A stretch of 64,000 bases of DNA, from positions 21,834 to 85,833 of the forward strand of contig NZ_JAKEEB010000035.1 of NCBI RefSeq assembly GCF_021462825.1, written 5' to 3'. Positions 16,806 to 25,027 of this stretch are shown here, one piece after another (positions within the stretch are counted from its first letter, which is position 1; every line of letters begins with the position of its first letter). Made by a program: the position numbers and the translations under genes. The notes under the pieces are model-generated. The model did not search any database. It saw nothing but the letters and a program-made list of their open reading frames with translations, and was not told where the DNA came from. This stretch comes from Streptomyces glomeratus (GTDB lineage: Bacteria > Actinomycetota > Actinomycetes > Streptomycetales > Streptomycetaceae).

Positions 16806-17801
16806 TCAGCCGACGTACCTGCGAGCCGGGGAGTGGCGCCGGGCCCGCTCCAGGGCCACCAACCGGGCCTCGAGCTCGGCCGGTACGGGATCGCGCTGCC
16901 GGAGCACCCAGGGAAGTCCCGCAAGCGCCCGTCCGAACGCCCGCACCGACGCCCCGTCGCGGGGCACGGTACGCGCCAGGTGCCAGGTGCGGCGCGCTGC
17001 CGATGGCCAGGGGCGGCGCAACCATGTGAACCAGAGCGTGTTGCGCAGGCCGAGGACGCGTCGTTCGGTGCTGTCCCGGACCGGTGACGCCGCGTGGTGG
17101 ATCGTCAGTTCGGGTACGTAGCTCAGCCAGTGGCCCCGGCGGAGGAGGTCCGTCGCGAGGAGTTCCTCCTCTCCACCCAGCCACAGCCCCGGATGGAAGC
17201 CGCCGACGGACCGGAAGGCGCTGGCGCGCATCACCGTGGCGGCGGCGAGGAACGAGCCGAGGGCGGGGCCGGGCAGCCAGTCGGGACCGGTGAGGGGCGA
17301 GTCACTCAGTTCCGCGACGACGGGGTCCTCCTCCCCCGACGGCTCGACCACGATACGAGCCGTCACGGCGGCGAGGCCCGGATGGGCGTCCAGGAGGTCC
17401 GCCGCTCGCCACAACGAGCCGGGCTCCCACCAGGTGTCGTCATCGCAGAACGCCACATAGGGCGTCCGCGCGCACCGCACCGCGAGATTGCGGCCGACGG
17501 CGCCCAGGTTGCGCCCGGGCCGTAGCAGCCGTACCTCGGGGAACTGCCGGGTGACGGCCTCCGGGGTGCCGTCGCCCGACCCGTTGTCCGTCACGATCAC
17601 GTCGGGGCGCTCCGGGAGCTCCCGCAGGATGCGCAGGGTCCGCAGCAGTTCGGGGCAGCGGTCACGGGTGATCACGACGACGGTGGTACGGGGGTCCGCG
17701 CGGCCGTCGCCGGGACCGGCCCGGGTCTCCCGCGCGCGCCCGGGGCGTGCGCCGTCGTCGCGGGCGGGCTTGGCGCGTCGCTGGGGGGCCTCGTGGTTCA
17801 T
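16806..17801 (-). CDS. Family 2 glycosyltransferase
   Basis: 331-residue GT-A enzyme. TTVVVITRDRCPELL starts the catalytic domain, VTDNGSGDGT and FCDDDTWW (metal-binding DxD) follow, and the acceptor side has GGFHPGLWLGGEEELLATDL. I chose the ATG at 17801 because GGAGGG sits 2-7 bases upstream; an ATG at 17855 overlapping the stop of the previous gene would add 18 residues and also fits coupling. It is clearly a paralogue of the gene upstream (the PGRNLGAVGRNLAVR stretch is shared), so the pair arose by duplication. Substrate unknown. Confidence 0.87.
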   Translation of the reverse strand: MNHEAPQRRAKPARDDGARPGRARETRAGPGDGRADPRTTVVVITRDRCPELLRTLRILRELPERPDVIVTDNGSGDGTPEAVTRQFPEVRLLRPGRNLGAVGRNLAVRCARTPYVAFCDDDTWWEPGSLWRAADLLDAHPGLAAVTARIVVEPSGEEDPVVAELSDSPLTGPDWLPGPALGSFLAAATVMRASAFRSVGGFHPGLWLGGEEELLATDLLRRGHWLSYVPELTIHHAASPVRDSTERRVLGLRNTLWFTWLRRPWPSAARRTWHLARTVPRDGASVRAFGRALAGLPWVLRQRDPVPAELEARLVALERARRHSPARRYVG

Positions 17802-17851
17802 GTGCCCTCCACTCGTCCTTGCTCGTCGGTGTCGTCGGTTGTCGTCGTCAG

Positions 17852-18790
17852 TCATGGCGCGGCCCGGTCCAGGAGGCGAGCCGCGTGCTCGATGCGTTCG
17901 GGCAGCGGTTCCCGCTCCTTGAGGGCGGCGGGTAGCCGGGCGAGCGTGCCGCGCAGGGCCGCCCCGGCGCCGCGCTCGCCGCGGGCCGCCGCCGCGGCCA
18001 GGTCGACGGTGTGGCGCAGGGCGACCGCGACGGGCCGCCGCAGCCACGCGGTGAGCACCGCGTTGCGCCACTGGACCGCCGAGCGGCCGGGCCGCCCGCC
18101 CGGCTCGGGGTGGTGATGGGCCGTAACCGAGGGCACATGCACGACCCCCCAGCCCCGGGCCGCCAGGTCGTAGGCGAGCAGTGTCTCCTCGCCGGCGAAG
18201 AACAGCACGCGGTGATAGCCGCCGGCGTCGAGGAACGCCCCGCGGCGGACCACCGCCGCGCAGGCGAGGAACCCCAGTACGGAGCGGCCGGGCAGGTCAG
18301 CGGCGGTCGGCAGCGGCGAGTTCGCGAGTACGGAGTTCAGCGGGTCCTCGGCACCGTCCGGGCCGACCAGGGTGCGCGCCGCCAGCAGGCCCAGCCTCGG
18401 GTGTGCGTCGAACAGGTCCGCGGCGGTCTCCAGGGCACCGGGAGCCCACCAGGAGTCGTCGTCACTGAACGCGACGTACGGGGTGGCGGCGTGCCGCACC
18501 GCGAGATTGCGGCCGACCGCTCCCAGGTTCCGCCCGGGGGTCAGGACACGTGCGCCGAGCGGGTGGGCCCGCACCGCGGCTACGGTCGCCTCGGTGGAGC
18601 CGTTGTCCACGACGATGACAGGCGGCCGCTCGGGCAGCGCGGCCAGCCGGTCCAGGGTGCGCAGCACGCTCCGGAGGCGATTGCGGGTGATCATCGCGAC
18701 GGTGACCCGGCACGACCGCCCATCGGGTGCGGGAGGAGCGCAGCCGGCGGGCCCTGGCATGGGCTCCTGCGGGAGGGGACAGCGTGTCAT
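17852..18790 (-). CDS. Family 2 glycosyltransferase, paralogue of the next gene
   Basis: 312 residues, same architecture as its downstream neighbour: VTVAMITRNRLRSVL, VVDNGSTEATV, AFSDDDSWW, then FFAGEETLLAYDLAARGW. The ATG at 18790 overlaps the stop of a short upstream frame; an internal ATG at 18760 is closer to an AGGAG but only three bases away from it, so the longer form is preferred. The stop overlaps an ATG of the next gene. Together with the pyruvyltransferase upstream this looks like a small glycan-modification operon. Confidence 0.85.
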   Translation of the reverse strand: MTRCPLPQEPMPGPAGCAPPAPDGRSCRVTVAMITRNRLRSVLRTLDRLAALPERPPVIVVDNGSTEATVAAVRAHPLGARVLTPGRNLGAVGRNLAVRHAATPYVAFSDDDSWWAPGALETAADLFDAHPRLGLLAARTLVGPDGAEDPLNSVLANSPLPTAADLPGRSVLGFLACAAVVRRGAFLDAGGYHRVLFFAGEETLLAYDLAARGWGVVHVPSVTAHHHPEPGGRPGRSAVQWRNAVLTAWLRRPVAVALRHTVDLAAAAARGERGAGAALRGTLARLPAALKEREPLPERIEHAARLLDRAAP

Positions 18791-18903
18791 ACGGGACCAC
18801 CGGCCGGCCCTGTACCGGCGGCAGCCCGGGGTTCGGGCGTCGTCGGGGCACGGCCCCGGTGCGGCCGTGCCCCGCACAGCGCGGAGAACGTCGTCGGCGT
18901 CAT
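18787..18903 (-). CDS. Possible short coupling peptide upstream of the GT2 pair
   Basis: 38-codon frame from an ATG at 18903 with a GGAAGGAAG purine stretch upstream; it begins MTPTTFSALCGARPH and its TGA overlaps the ATG of the glycosyltransferase (ATGA). Composition is Ala/Pro/Arg rich and could be chance, but the start signal and overlap are both good. The remaining 18904-19104 shows no other feature. Confidence 0.3.
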   Translation of the reverse strand: MTPTTFSALCGARPHRGRAPTTPEPRAAAGTGPAGGPV

Positions 18904-19104
18904 GAGCGCGCTCTTCCTTCCGCCGATGAGGATGCCTGCACACGGCGCCGGCTCCTGTGCGCCCGCGCCCGGCCGGGCTCCCGGGAGGACGCCGAGTGCC
19001 CCAGCGGGTCCCTTTCATGCTCCGACGGGGGCTGCGCCCGCGCCACAGGGGGCGTTCACGGAGCGCGCCCACACTCCACGTGCGTCGGGCGTCGCGGCCC
19101 CGCC

Positions 19105-20070
19105 TCAGCGGCCGCCTCCCGGAGAAGGCGTCGTCCCCCGGTCCACCTGCCCTCCTCGGGTCCCGGCGGTCTCCGGCCGCTCGGACAGTGCCGCGACCAG
19201 ACCGGCGGCGCTGTCCGACTCCGGATCCTCCAGGAATTCGCGGCGTACCTGCCGGGCCGCCACCCGGCCGGAGGTCAGGCACCAGTGCCACCAGTGGTCG
19301 AGCCGCCGGGTGCTGAGACGGTCGACGGGCACCAGTGCGGGCCAGCCGCAGGCCTCGGCCTGGGCGGTGAGTTTCGCGCCGCCGGACACGGGGTCCACGG
19401 CCAGCGCGGGCACCCCGCCGCGCAGCGCCAGCACCAGCCCGTGCAGCCGATCGGTGACCACGAGGTCCATTCGCGCCAGCACGGACTGCACCTGGCCGGG
19501 AGTGGCGCACAGCCGCCAGTCACTGCTGTCGAGTCGGGTCTCCAACTCGAGGCAGGCGCAGTCCTTCTCCTTCAGCCACCCCGTGAGTTCCTCGGCCGCC
19601 TCAGCGTGCCGTCGCCTCGCCCCGTACTCCTGCTGCCCGTATGTGAGGATCACCCCGACGACGGGCGTCGCCGGTTCGACGGGTGCGTGGGCGGCGAGGT
19701 CGGGCCCCGGCTCGGCGGCCGGCGCGTCCCTCGCCAGCACCTGGTGGAATCCGCTGACCGCCGGGTCCTCGGGGTCGAGGACCGAGGTCCCGACGGCGAT
19801 ACGCACACAGTGCGCGAACCGCTGGTGCAGCTCCTCCACCCGGGGTCCGTGCAACGGACCGCAGACGAAGACCAGGTGCGTGTACGCGGGCGGCCGCACC
19901 TCGTCCAGGTGCAGTGCCGAGGGCCGGAAACCCGCGCTCCAGGCCACGTCGTAGTCGATGCCCTCGCGACGCAGCACCTCCTCGACCCGCCGCAGGGCCA
20001 GTACGTCCCCCGCGGTGGCCTCACCTTCCAGGAAGCTGAACCACCCGGTCAGCAGAACCCTCGCGCACAC
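19105..20070 (-). CDS. Polysaccharide pyruvyl transferase family protein
   Basis: 321 residues. The N-terminal RVLLTGWFSFLEGEATAGDV, the central VVGVILTYGQQEYG, and the DLVVTDRLHGLVLALRGGVP signature (a D-x-x-H-G loop shared by the family) support a GT-B-like pyruvyltransferase that puts a ketal pyruvate on a sugar from phosphoenolpyruvate. The last ~20 residues are disordered. The start is the GTG at 20070, whose N-terminus matches the expected first strand. It is separated from the GT2 genes by ~200-300 bp but on the same strand. Confidence 0.75.
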   Translation of the reverse strand: MCARVLLTGWFSFLEGEATAGDVLALRRVEEVLRREGIDYDVAWSAGFRPSALHLDEVRPPAYTHLVFVCGPLHGPRVEELHQRFAHCVRIAVGTSVLDPEDPAVSGFHQVLARDAPAAEPGPDLAAHAPVEPATPVVGVILTYGQQEYGARRRHAEAAEELTGWLKEKDCACLELETRLDSSDWRLCATPGQVQSVLARMDLVVTDRLHGLVLALRGGVPALAVDPVSGGAKLTAQAEACGWPALVPVDRLSTRRLDHWWHWCLTSGRVAARQVRREFLEDPESDSAAGLVAALSERPETAGTRGGQVDRGTTPSPGGGR

Positions 20071-20071
20071 A

Positions 20072-20872
20072 ACGCTGACGAGTTCCCCGCCCGTCGGCGC
20101 CCACTCCCCTTTTCGTCTCCGGGCCGGGGCAGCGGCGCCCTACAACGACCCGGACGCGCTGCGGGCCGAGGCGGCGGGGCTGCGCTGGCTCGCGGACGCG
20201 GGTGCGGTCCGTGTCCCCTCCGTGCACGGCCACGACCGGCACCGGCTGGTGACCGACCGTGTTCCGCCCGGCCGGCCGAACGCCCGCGTGGCGCTCCGCT
20301 TCGGCCGCGGCCTCGCCGCACTGCACGCCGCCGGGGCGCCCGCGTTCGGCGCGCCGCCGCCCGGCGGCCCCGAGGACGCGTTCATCGGTCTGGCGCCCCT
20401 GCGGAACGTTCCCGGCACCGACTGGCCGCACTGGTACGCGGAGCACCGGGTGCTGCCCTACCTACGGGGTGCCGTCGACAACGGCACACTGCGCCCCGCC
20501 GAGGCGGGCGTGTTCGAAGAGGTCTGCGAACGGCTGCCCGAACTGGCCGGTCCCGCCGAGCCGCCCGCCCGGCTGCACGGCGACCTGTGGAACGGCAATG
20601 TGCTGTGGGGCGCCGACGAGCAGGTCTGGCTCATCGACCCGGCGGCGCACGGCGGTCACCGGGAGACCGACCTGGCGATGCTCCATCTCTTCGGGTGCCC
20701 CCATCTCGGCCGGGTCCTGGAGGGCTACCAGGAGGCGGCGCCGCTGGCCGACGGCTGGGCGGATCGCGTCCCGTTGCACCAGCTGTTCCCGCTGCTGGTC
20801 CACTCGGTGCTCTTCGGCCGCGGCTACGGCGAGCAGGCACTCGCGGCGGCACGGGCGGCGCTCGGCCGGTGA
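20072..20872 (+). pseudogene. Fructosamine/ketosamine-3-kinase-like gene lacking its 5' end
   Basis: The readable product has the C-terminal two-thirds of the fructosamine kinase family: EAAGLRWLADAGAVRVP, FGRGLAALHAAGAPAFG, the catalytic RLHGDLWNGNVLWG and IDPAAHGGHRETDLAML, ending LLVHSVLFGRGYG. The N-terminal lobe (glycine loop and ATP-binding lysine, normally ~60 residues before EAAGLRWL) is absent, and there is no ATG or GTG start in frame between the pyruvyltransferase start and the conserved region; the only in-frame ATG (19958) lies inside the pyruvyltransferase coding region on the other strand. A deletion that fused the two divergent genes' 5' regions is the simplest reading. It would deglycate proteins if intact; as it stands it is probably inactive. 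Confidence 0.7.
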
Positions 20873-21067
20873 CCCGACCACGGCCGTGATCCGCCCGCTC
20901 ACTCGGCGGTCCCGGGGCAGGGTGCAGGCTGACGAACCCTTGGGCGGCCTGCCCCACCCGTGTACGGCCACCTGCCCCGCCACGAGTACGGCCGCCTGCC
21001 CCACCGCGCGTACGCCGCCTCGTCCACCGCCTGTACGGTCGCCCGGTCCCCGTGCCGAAGGAGTCCC

Positions 21068-21871
21068 ATGTCCCACGCCGCCGCACCCTTCGAGCTGTTG
21101 CCCGGTGCCGACGACTCGCCCGTGATCCTGCATGTGCCGCACTCCGCACGCCGGATACCGCCCGCCGTGCGTGCGGACATCCTGCTCGACGACCCGGAAC
21201 TGGCCCGCGAACTGGACCACATCACGGACGCACACACCGCGGAACTCGCGTCCCTTGCCGCAGAAGCCTCCACGGTCACGCCCTGGCGGTTCGTCAACCG
21301 GCTGTCGCGGCTGGTGGTCGACCCGGAACGGTTCCCGGACGAGCGGGAGGAGATGCTGGCCGTGGGGATGGGGGCCGTCTACACACGCACCACACACCGC
21401 CGGCCCCTGCGAGCGGCCGGAACCGATCCCGAGCCGCTGCTCAGTGGCTATTTCCACCCGTACGCCCGGGCGATGACGGCGGCGGTTGCGGAGCGGCTGG
21501 CCGCCACGGGGCGTGCCGTCGTCCTCGACGTGCACTCCTATCCCACCGCACGTCTGCCCTACGAGCTGCACGGCCAGGGCCCCCGCCCACCCGTCTGCCT
21601 GGGCACAGACTCCTTCCACACGCCGCCCGGGCTGGTCGCCCTGGCCCAGGGCGCGTTCGCGGAGTTCGGGGGGACGGGCATCGACAGCCCGTTCGCGGGC
21701 GCGTACGTACCGCTGGAGTTCCACGGCACGCGGCCGCAGGTGTCCGCGCTGATGGTGGAGATCCGCCGCGACACTTATATGGCGGAGCCGGGCGGAGCCG
21801 CCGGCCCGGGGCTCATCCGCCTCGCGGCGGCGCTGGCCACCCTGGTCGACGCCGTGTCCTGCAAGGCGTGA
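21068..21871 (+). CDS. N-formylglutamate amidohydrolase family protein
   Basis: 267 residues. The family releases formate from N-formylglutamate at the end of histidine degradation, and related members act on other formyl or amide substrates. Seen are VILHVPHSARRIPP at the N-terminus, FVNRLSRLVVDPERF in the middle, and VVLDVHSYPTARLPYE, with conserved His/Asp/Glu residues suited to zinc binding. AAGGAGT precedes the ATG. No hut genes are adjacent, so the physiological substrate is unclear. Confidence 0.85.
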   Translation: MSHAAAPFELLPGADDSPVILHVPHSARRIPPAVRADILLDDPELARELDHITDAHTAELASLAAEASTVTPWRFVNRLSRLVVDPERFPDEREEMLAVGMGAVYTRTTHRRPLRAAGTDPEPLLSGYFHPYARAMTAAVAERLAATGRAVVLDVHSYPTARLPYELHGQGPRPPVCLGTDSFHTPPGLVALAQGAFAEFGGTGIDSPFAGAYVPLEFHGTRPQVSALMVEIRRDTYMAEPGGAAGPGLIRLAAALATLVDAVSCKA

Positions 21872-22084
21872 GGGTCCGCCCAGGGCTCCGTGCGCCTCTC
21901 TTCGGCCTCACCGCCCCGGTCTCGCCGTAGTGCTGTCGAGTGGATGCCGCCACCGTCCGCGCGTCGGCGGCGCGATGGGAGTCGTGCTCTTGCCTACGCT
22001 CCGGCTGACGGGCCATCAACGTACCGTCATCACCCTCGGGCCGGGCGTCCGTCGCGCGGCCGCACGGCTTGTCTGGGGAGAGAT

Positions 22085-23587
22085 GTGTTCGGGCCGACTA
22101 CTCGTTCTCCGCTGATCCGGTCGGTGCTCGGCCTGGCCCTCGCCTCGGCTTGGCTGGCCGGCTGCACCGGCGGGTCCCCGACGGCGCCGGTCGACGGACC
22201 GCACGAGCCCGCGGCGCAGGACGGCCCCGCGGCCGCGGGCCTGGGCCCACGGCTGCAGGATCCTCCGGAACTGGTCAGCCACGACGGCGTGCTGAAGGCC
22301 GGCATCGTCGTGGAACGGCGCAAGGTGCAGGTCGGCAACCGCCGGCTGTACGCCACCACCTACAACGGCGCCTACATGCCGCCCACCCTGCGCGTACGGC
22401 CCGGCGACCGTATCGACCTCACGTTGACCAACAACATCGACGAGGACACCGATCTGCACACCCACGGGCTGCACATCTCACCGCGTCCCCCCGCGGACGA
22501 CATCTTCGTCGCCATCAAGCACAAGCAGTCGTACCACTACTCGTACCAGCTCCCGCGCAACCACCCGATCGGCACCTACTGGTACCACTCACACGCCGCC
22601 ATGCGCTCCGCCGCGCAGGTCGCCGGTGGAGAGTCGGGCATCCTCATCGTCGACAGCCTCCAGCAGTACCTGCCGCCATCGCTGCACGGCATCACAGAGC
22701 ACACGATCGCGCTCAAGGACTTCCAGGTCCAGGGCGACTCGATCAAGACCCGTCCCCTGAGCATCGGGGCACCCACCCAGCGCACCGTCAACGGCCAGCA
22801 GAATCCGGTGATCACCATCCGGCCGGGCGAGACACAGCTGTGGCGGCTGGCCAACATCGGCGCCAACATCTACTACCGGCTCCACCTCCCGGGCACCCGC
22901 TTCCATGTGATCGCCCAGGACGGCATCCCGGTGCGCAAGGTCTACGCCGGGGACACGCTGCTGATCCCGGCGGGGGCGCGCTTCGACGTGCTCGTCCAGG
23001 GCGGCGGTCCCGGCACCACACGGCTGGAGACCCTCCCCTACAACAGCGGCAAGGCCGGGAACAAGTTCCCCCGGGCCGATCTCGCGACCGTCGTCACCAG
23101 TGGCATGCCCGTGGCGCGGGCCACCCTGCCGACCGACTTCGCCCCGCACGAGGACCTGACCCACGCCGCGATCGCGGCCCGCAAGACCATGATCTACACG
23201 GAGAACAAGGCGGGGACGAAGTTCTTCGTCAACGGCAAGGCTTACGACCCCCACCGGACCGACTTCACCTCCGCTCTGGGCACGGTCGAGGAGTGGACGG
23301 TCCGCAACGACACCGACGAGGCCCACAGCTTCCACGTCCCCACCAACGACATGCAGCTGATGAGCACCAACGGGAAGGCCCATCCGCCCTCCCACGGCTG
23401 GTACGACACCGTGAACGTGCCCGCGCGCGGCGTCGTCGTCCTGCGCATCCACTTCCGCGACTTCACCGGCAGGACCGTTCTGCACTGTCACATTCTGAAT
23501 CACGAGGACGCGGGCATGATGTCCGTGCTCGACATCGTCCGGCCCCGCCCCGCAGTCAAGGCCTCCCAGGAGTCGCGCCGCGGCTGA
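22085..23587 (+). CDS. Multicopper oxidase lipoprotein with one altered copper ligand
   Basis: About 500 residues. A lipobox LAGC (Cys27) ends the signal peptide, so the enzyme is anchored outside the membrane. Copper motifs: HTHGLH (His125/127), WYHSH (His168/170), and the C-terminal HCHILNHEDAGM (His467, Cys468, His469, His473, Met478). The third motif, normally H-x-x-H-x-H, reads HSFHVP: His414 and His417 are present but residue 419 is Pro (codon CCC at 23339-23341, one base from CAC). This removes a type-3 copper ligand. The GTG at 22085 with GGGGAGA upstream is chosen over a longer frame. Laccase-like metal or phenol oxidase activity is expected for the family but may be impaired here. 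Confidence 0.9.
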   Translation: MFGPTTRSPLIRSVLGLALASAWLAGCTGGSPTAPVDGPHEPAAQDGPAAAGLGPRLQDPPELVSHDGVLKAGIVVERRKVQVGNRRLYATTYNGAYMPPTLRVRPGDRIDLTLTNNIDEDTDLHTHGLHISPRPPADDIFVAIKHKQSYHYSYQLPRNHPIGTYWYHSHAAMRSAAQVAGGESGILIVDSLQQYLPPSLHGITEHTIALKDFQVQGDSIKTRPLSIGAPTQRTVNGQQNPVITIRPGETQLWRLANIGANIYYRLHLPGTRFHVIAQDGIPVRKVYAGDTLLIPAGARFDVLVQGGGPGTTRLETLPYNSGKAGNKFPRADLATVVTSGMPVARATLPTDFAPHEDLTHAAIAARKTMIYTENKAGTKFFVNGKAYDPHRTDFTSALGTVEEWTVRNDTDEAHSFHVPTNDMQLMSTNGKAHPPSHGWYDTVNVPARGVVVLRIHFRDFTGRTVLHCHILNHEDAGMMSVLDIVRPRPAVKASQESRRG

Positions 23588-23790
23588 CCGCCCGGGGTCG
23601 CGGTCACCTCGTGTGAATGGACCGTAGCTCCTCGTGCTCAAAAGCCGGAGGCAGGGCCCGTCGTGGCTTGTTCTGCGCCTCTCGGGATGCGCGCGGCGAC
23701 ATCTCGATGAAAGGTGAGGGAAGAGGTGGCGTCCCGCCTTCCGAAGAGCACGGGTGCCACCACTGCGGACCGACTCGCATAGGAGACACC

Positions 23791-23997
23791 ATGTCGACGT
23801 CACAGCCTGACGCGTCACGTCGTCCATCCGATGACCGGGCCACGCCGGACGAACTGCTGCACGACGTTCCGGCGGAGACCACGGCGGAGGATCTGGTCCT
23901 CGCCTCGGGCAGGGACATCACCCCCAGCACCCTCGCATGGGCGGAGCGCAAGCTCGCCTCCGAGGGGCGAGCGGCGTTCGACAAGCTGCTGCCTTAG
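23791..23997 (+). CDS. Small hypothetical protein
   Basis: 68 residues from an ATG preceded by AGGAGACACC. The N-terminal ~25 residues are polar (Ser/Asp/Arg), followed by DELLHDVPAETTAEDLV and a helical end TLAWAERKLASEGRAAFDKLLP. No family recognised. The 203-bp upstream gap from the multicopper oxidase presumably holds its promoter; a strong hairpin follows 12 bp after the stop. Confidence 0.7.
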   Translation: MSTSQPDASRRPSDDRATPDELLHDVPAETTAEDLVLASGRDITPSTLAWAERKLASEGRAAFDKLLP

Positions 23998-24009
23998 TGA
24001 TCCCGGTCC

Positions 24010-24056
24010 GAAAGTCACCGCGCCGGAGACACGAGCGTTCCGGCGCGGTGACTTTC
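24010..24056. terminator. Strong bidirectional terminator
   Basis: 17-bp perfect arms (GAAAGTCACCGCGCCGG and complement) with a 13-nt loop, between the convergent small gene and the DUF5133 gene. Confidence 0.8.
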
Positions 24057-24120
24057 TGGACCGTCCGAGCCCCTGGGCCGACGCGCGGGCGAGGCGCGGA
24101 GCCCGCGGCGACGACGCGGG

Positions 24121-24393
24121 TCAGACGGGCACCGGCAGACCGCTCTCCCCCTCCGTCTGCTGCACGGTTTCCGCCTGCTGCACGGTTTCCTTCCCTGCAC
24201 CCGCGACGAGCAGTGCGTCCGCGGCCTGCACGGCCTCGTCCACGGTGCGGGTCCCCGTCATGACGCACAGCGTGTAGCTGACGTCCTCCAGTTCTCGTGC
24301 CCCTTCGGGCGTCTCCCTCTCGGCGAGTGCGATCCGCAAGGACGCGTACCGGGTCAGCAGTCCTCTGACCACCTTCGGATCCGGAACGAGCAC
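24121..24393 (-). CDS. DUF5133 family protein
   Basis: 90 residues from a GTG at 24393, giving the expected N-terminus LVPDPKVVRGLLTRYASL, then RELEDVSYTLCVMTGTRTVDEA and AADALLVAG; this is the DUF5133 pattern of Streptomyces. The last ~20 residues contain a short repeat (ETVQQ twice), reflecting a 17-bp tandem repeat CCTGCTGCACGGTTTCC at about 24153-24190. The frame stays open upstream to 24483 but those extra residues are unlike the family. Function unknown. Confidence 0.75.
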   Translation of the reverse strand: MLVPDPKVVRGLLTRYASLRIALAERETPEGARELEDVSYTLCVMTGTRTVDEAVQAADALLVAGAGKETVQQAETVQQTEGESGLPVPV

Positions 24394-24543
24394 AGCGAGG
24401 CCCTCTCTCTCGATTTTCGAGCCGTGTGCCCAGTCAGGCACGGACCATGCACAACTCCTCCCACGTGGACGCTTTCTTGGCACGATCTCTACGCCCGGAG
24501 ACGCGAGAGGGAGTGAGCCGGAGGGCCCCCTGCCGAAAGGTTC

Positions 24544-24984
24544 CTATCCCACGTTCCAGAGAAACCGATGGGTGTGGATGCCGAAGTAGGGGAAGGCCTG
24601 CACGCGCTCGACGCCCTCGGTCACCCGGACCACGTCGCCCACGAAGTCGAGCAGTTCGCGCGGCCCGGCGCAGACGACTTCCACGAACAGATCGAATCCG
24701 CCCGACGTCAGGACCGAGTAGACCACTTCCGGGTGCGCGGCCAGCTCGTCGGCCACGGCCCGCGGATCGCCGTCCACCGTGACGCCGAGCAGGGCCATCG
24801 CCTGGCCGCCCATCCGCATGGGATCGGTGACCCCGACGACCTGGACGGCCTTGGTGTCGAGGAGCCGTTGCAGACGCTGGCGGGCCGCCGAGGGGGAGAG
24901 ACCGACGCGCGGACCGAGGTCGGCGTACGCGATACGGCCGTCTGTCTGCAGCTCACGCAGAATGGCCCGGTCGATCTCGTCCAC
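24544..24984 (-). CDS. Lrp/AsnC-family transcriptional regulator
   Basis: 146 residues. Helix-turn-helix at ~5-50 (AILRELQTDGRIAYADLGPRVGLSPSA, RLQRLL) and a RAM/ligand-binding domain at ~65-140. GTG start with GGAAGAGC upstream. It is the second gene of a two-gene operon after the class III aminotransferase (43-bp gap), so it likely responds to an amino acid or keto acid handled by that enzyme. Confidence 0.9.
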   Translation of the reverse strand: MDEIDRAILRELQTDGRIAYADLGPRVGLSPSAARQRLQRLLDTKAVQVVGVTDPMRMGGQAMALLGVTVDGDPRAVADELAAHPEVVYSVLTSGGFDLFVEVVCAGPRELLDFVGDVVRVTEGVERVQAFPYFGIHTHRFLWNVG

Positions 24985-25027
24985 GCTCTTCCTTCCCGGC
25001 GGTCGACGCCCAGCCTACCGATGCCGG

